NCBI GenBank assembly: GCA_045402695.1
Contig: JAWPNA010000413.1
Coordinates: 1 to 8,448, forward strand
DNA from: JAWPNA01 sp045402695
GTDB taxonomy: Bacteria; Acidobacteriota; Polarisedimenticolia; JACPZX01; DASXTC01
Length of the DNA: 8,448 bases
Reading direction: 5' to 3'
In this document: piece by piece, positions 5,985 to 8,448 of the stretch
Numbering within the stretch: the first letter of the stretch is position 1
Layout of the letters: each line of letters opens with the position of its first letter
Program-made: the position numbers and the translations under genes
Notes under the pieces: model-generated
Database searches by the model: none
The model's input: only the letters and a program-made list of their open reading frames with translations
Told to the model about the DNA's origin: nothing

Positions 5985-6014
5985 ATCGTATCCCCGCCGC
6001 TCGAGTCGGGTCAA
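5985..6014 (-). promoter_or_regulatory. Probable sigma-70 promoter of the ABM gene
   Basis: On the minus strand TTGACC (6014-6009) and TACGAT (5990-5985) are separated by 18 bp, five of six and four of six matches to the sigma-70 consensus. Transcription would begin near 5978, about 27 nt before the ATG and just upstream of the GGAGG site. This placement is good, but the call rests on consensus matching only. Confidence 0.5.
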
Positions 6015-6062
6015 ACAGCCCATCGGCCGGGGGCTCCCGGGGATCCCTGGGGTGCGGAAGTA

Positions 6063-6081
6063 ATACTTGACAAAAAAGTAT
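6063..6081. promoter_or_regulatory. Candidate Rrf2/IscR-type operator
   Basis: A perfect 6-bp inverted repeat, ATACTT and AAGTAT, separated by 7 bp and overlapping the -35 box of the rrf2-suf promoter. The left half (ATACTTGAC) fits the left half of the published IscR type 1 consensus (ATASYYGAC) at all nine positions; the right half fits poorly. The position would allow repression by the Rrf2 protein encoded just downstream, as IscR does for its own operon. Confidence 0.5.
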
Positions 6082-6095
6082 GAATTCTGTAGGTT
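6067..6095 (+). promoter_or_regulatory. Probable promoter of the rrf2-suf operon
   Basis: A consensus -35 TTGACA (6067-6072) lies in an unusually A-rich patch, with TAGGTT at 6090-6095 after a 17-bp spacer. The -10 matches only three of six bases, as is common at activated or tightly regulated promoters. Transcription would start near 6102, about 36 nt before the Rrf2 ATG. Confidence 0.55.
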
Positions 6096-6137
6096 CACGG
6101 GTGTCAGCCTGAAACGCGGAATCAACGGGGCTTACGG

Positions 6138-6668
6138 ATGAAGGTCACAGCTCAGGAAGAGTACGGTTTGCGCTGCATGATCCAGATGGCGGGGTCAAGC
6201 CTGGAACGCCCCCTGACCATCCATGAAGTGGCGGGCCGCGAGGGGCTGTCGATTTCATATGTGTCGAAGCTGATGGCCCGTTTGCGCGAGGCCGGCCTGG
6301 TGGACAGCGTTCGCGGCCGGGCGGGCGGCTACTTCATCACCAGGCCGCCCGGCAAGGTGAGCGTGTCCGAGGTCATGGCCTCCCTGGGCGATCGGCTCTT
6401 CGAGCAGCAGTACTGCGAGCGCTACCCGGGTGACGAGGCGGAGTGCGTCCACCTGGGAGGCTGCTCCATCCGATCCTTGTGGGGGACGCTGGAGGGGCTC
6501 GTCGAGCAGGTCCTCAGGCGCACGACCCTGGCCGACCTGATGAAGTCCGAGCGGATGCTCAGCGAGGACCTGTTGATGCGGCAGCGGCGCCTGTTGCCTA
6601 TCGTAAGTCACGCGCCCGACGCCATGCCGCCGGCCGCGAGCCTCGATAAGGGTTCCGAACAACGCTGA
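6138..6668 (+). CDS. Rrf2/IscR-type transcriptional regulator of the suf operon
   Basis: A 176-residue Rrf2-family regulator. The winged helix-turn-helix occupies about 1-75, with the family's EYGLR start (8-12), recognition region SISYVSKLMARLREAGLV (38-55) and wing RGRAGGYFITRP (59-70). Three cysteines, Cys93, Cys103 and Cys109, lie where IscR and its relatives ligate an Fe-S cluster; the spacing (9 then 5 residues between) is wider than in E. coli IscR. The tail beyond about 145 is longer than in many members and looks disordered. It heads the sufBC genes, 14 nt before sufB, so it very likely senses Fe-S status and controls its own operon, probably through the inverted repeat at 6063-6081. 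GGGG (6127-6130) is a weak ribosome-binding site 7 nt before the ATG. It could be named sufR or iscR, but orthology is not certain. Confidence 0.9.
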   Translation: MKVTAQEEYGLRCMIQMAGSSLERPLTIHEVAGREGLSISYVSKLMARLREAGLVDSVRGRAGGYFITRPPGKVSVSEVMASLGDRLFEQQYCERYPGDEAECVHLGGCSIRSLWGTLEGLVEQVLRRTTLADLMKSERMLSEDLLMRQRRLLPIVSHAPDAMPPAASLDKGSEQR

Positions 6669-6682
6669 GACGGAGACGGAGC

Positions 6683-8128
<1,446 letters not shown>

Positions 8129-8188
8129 CCGATGACGCCCAACGCGACCCGCCCCCCGAAGAACGACGACCAGACAGTCTCCAAGCCC

Positions 8189-8195
8189 GAAAGGA
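8189..8195 (+). promoter_or_regulatory. Ribosome-binding site deciding the sufC start
   Basis: GAAAGGA lies 5 nt before the ATG at 8201. An earlier in-frame ATG at 8132 would add 23 residues rich in Pro, Lys and Asp with no homology to SufC and has no ribosome-binding site, so the later ATG is preferred. Confidence 0.65.
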
Positions 8196-8200
8196 CCGCG

Positions 8201-8448
8201 ATGATCGAGATCAGGAACCTGTGCGCGACGGCCGGCGGTAAGGAAATCCTCAAGGGAATCAACCTCAAGGTGAACGCCGGCGAAGTGCACGCGATCATGG
8301 GGCCCAACGGATCCGGCAAGAGCACGCTGGCGCACGTGCTGGCGGGGAGGGAATCGTTCGTGGCCACTCGCGGCGACGTGCTGTACGAGGGGAGGGACCT
8401 CCTGCAGATGTCCCCCGAGGAGCGCGCGCGGCAGGGGGTGTTTCTGGC
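8201..8448 (+). CDS. sufC: Fe-S assembly ATPase SufC, 5' part only
   Basis: The first 82 residues of SufC, the ABC-type ATPase of the SufBCD complex; the gene continues past the window. It begins MIEIRNLCA, the usual first strand of the family. It has Walker A GPNGSGKST (34-42) followed by LAHVLAGRE and then LYEGRDLLQMSPEERARQGVFL, which is characteristic of SufC and leads into the Q-loop just beyond the edge. It lies 72 nt after sufB, a gap that codes only for a possible N-terminal extension. sufD and a cysteine desulfurase would be expected next but are out of view. Confidence 0.93.
   Translation, partial: MIEIRNLCATAGGKEILKGINLKVNAGEVHAIMGPNGSGKSTLAHVLAGRESFVATRGDVLYEGRDLLQMSPEERARQGVFL

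Noticed and set aside
5952..6125. N-terminal extension of the ABM protein
   Set aside because: It crosses both promoters, adds 58 residues not belonging to an ABM domain, and a well-placed GGAGG marks the ATG at 5951.
8132..8200. Earlier ATG for sufC
   Set aside because: No ribosome-binding site and a non-homologous Pro/Lys/Asp-rich extension; the family normally starts at MIEI, here at 8201.

Overview
This is a high-GC bacterial chromosomal window from an organism I cannot place with confidence. The Rrf2-led suf operon, the OpuC-type osmolyte importer and the 1-Cys peroxiredoxin would suit a deltaproteobacterial, acidobacterial or similar environmental lineage, but that is only an inference. 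The left edge starts with 17 G's and a C-rich stretch, which looks like a contig end.

Left block (249-3560, + strand): a 1-Cys peroxiredoxin, a small six-cysteine protein of unknown family, then an osmoprotectant ABC importer (ATPase, permease, substrate-binding protein). The genes are packed with overlaps or a 7-nt gap and look like one transcription unit. A 6-TM membrane protein of unknown family converges on it from the right (3545-4252, - strand), overlapping the last 16 bp.

Middle block (4253-5670): two TA-flanked mobile elements lie end to end and share one TA. The first is a 271-bp MITE-like element (4256-4526) with 31-bp inverted repeats and no transposase. The second is an apparently intact 1139-bp IS630-family element (4529-5667). 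Every junction reads CTAG. Removing both elements restores a sequence in which the stop codon of a small ABM-domain protein (5667-5951, - strand) is followed directly by the ATG of the 6-TM protein (TAGATG), with a GGTGA ribosome-binding site upstream. The two elements therefore appear to have split a compact two-gene operon.

Right block (5952-8448): a 186-bp divergent promoter region separates the ABM gene from an Fe-S assembly operon on the + strand: an Rrf2/IscR-type regulator with three Cys, sufB, and the start of sufC, which runs off the window. A good -35 box overlaps an inverted repeat that is a plausible Rrf2 operator.

The best candidates for something undescribed are the tandem CTAG insertions and the operon they split, the stop codons embedded in the IS630 target site, the orphan MITE, and the Cys-rich protein between the peroxiredoxin and the ABC importer.
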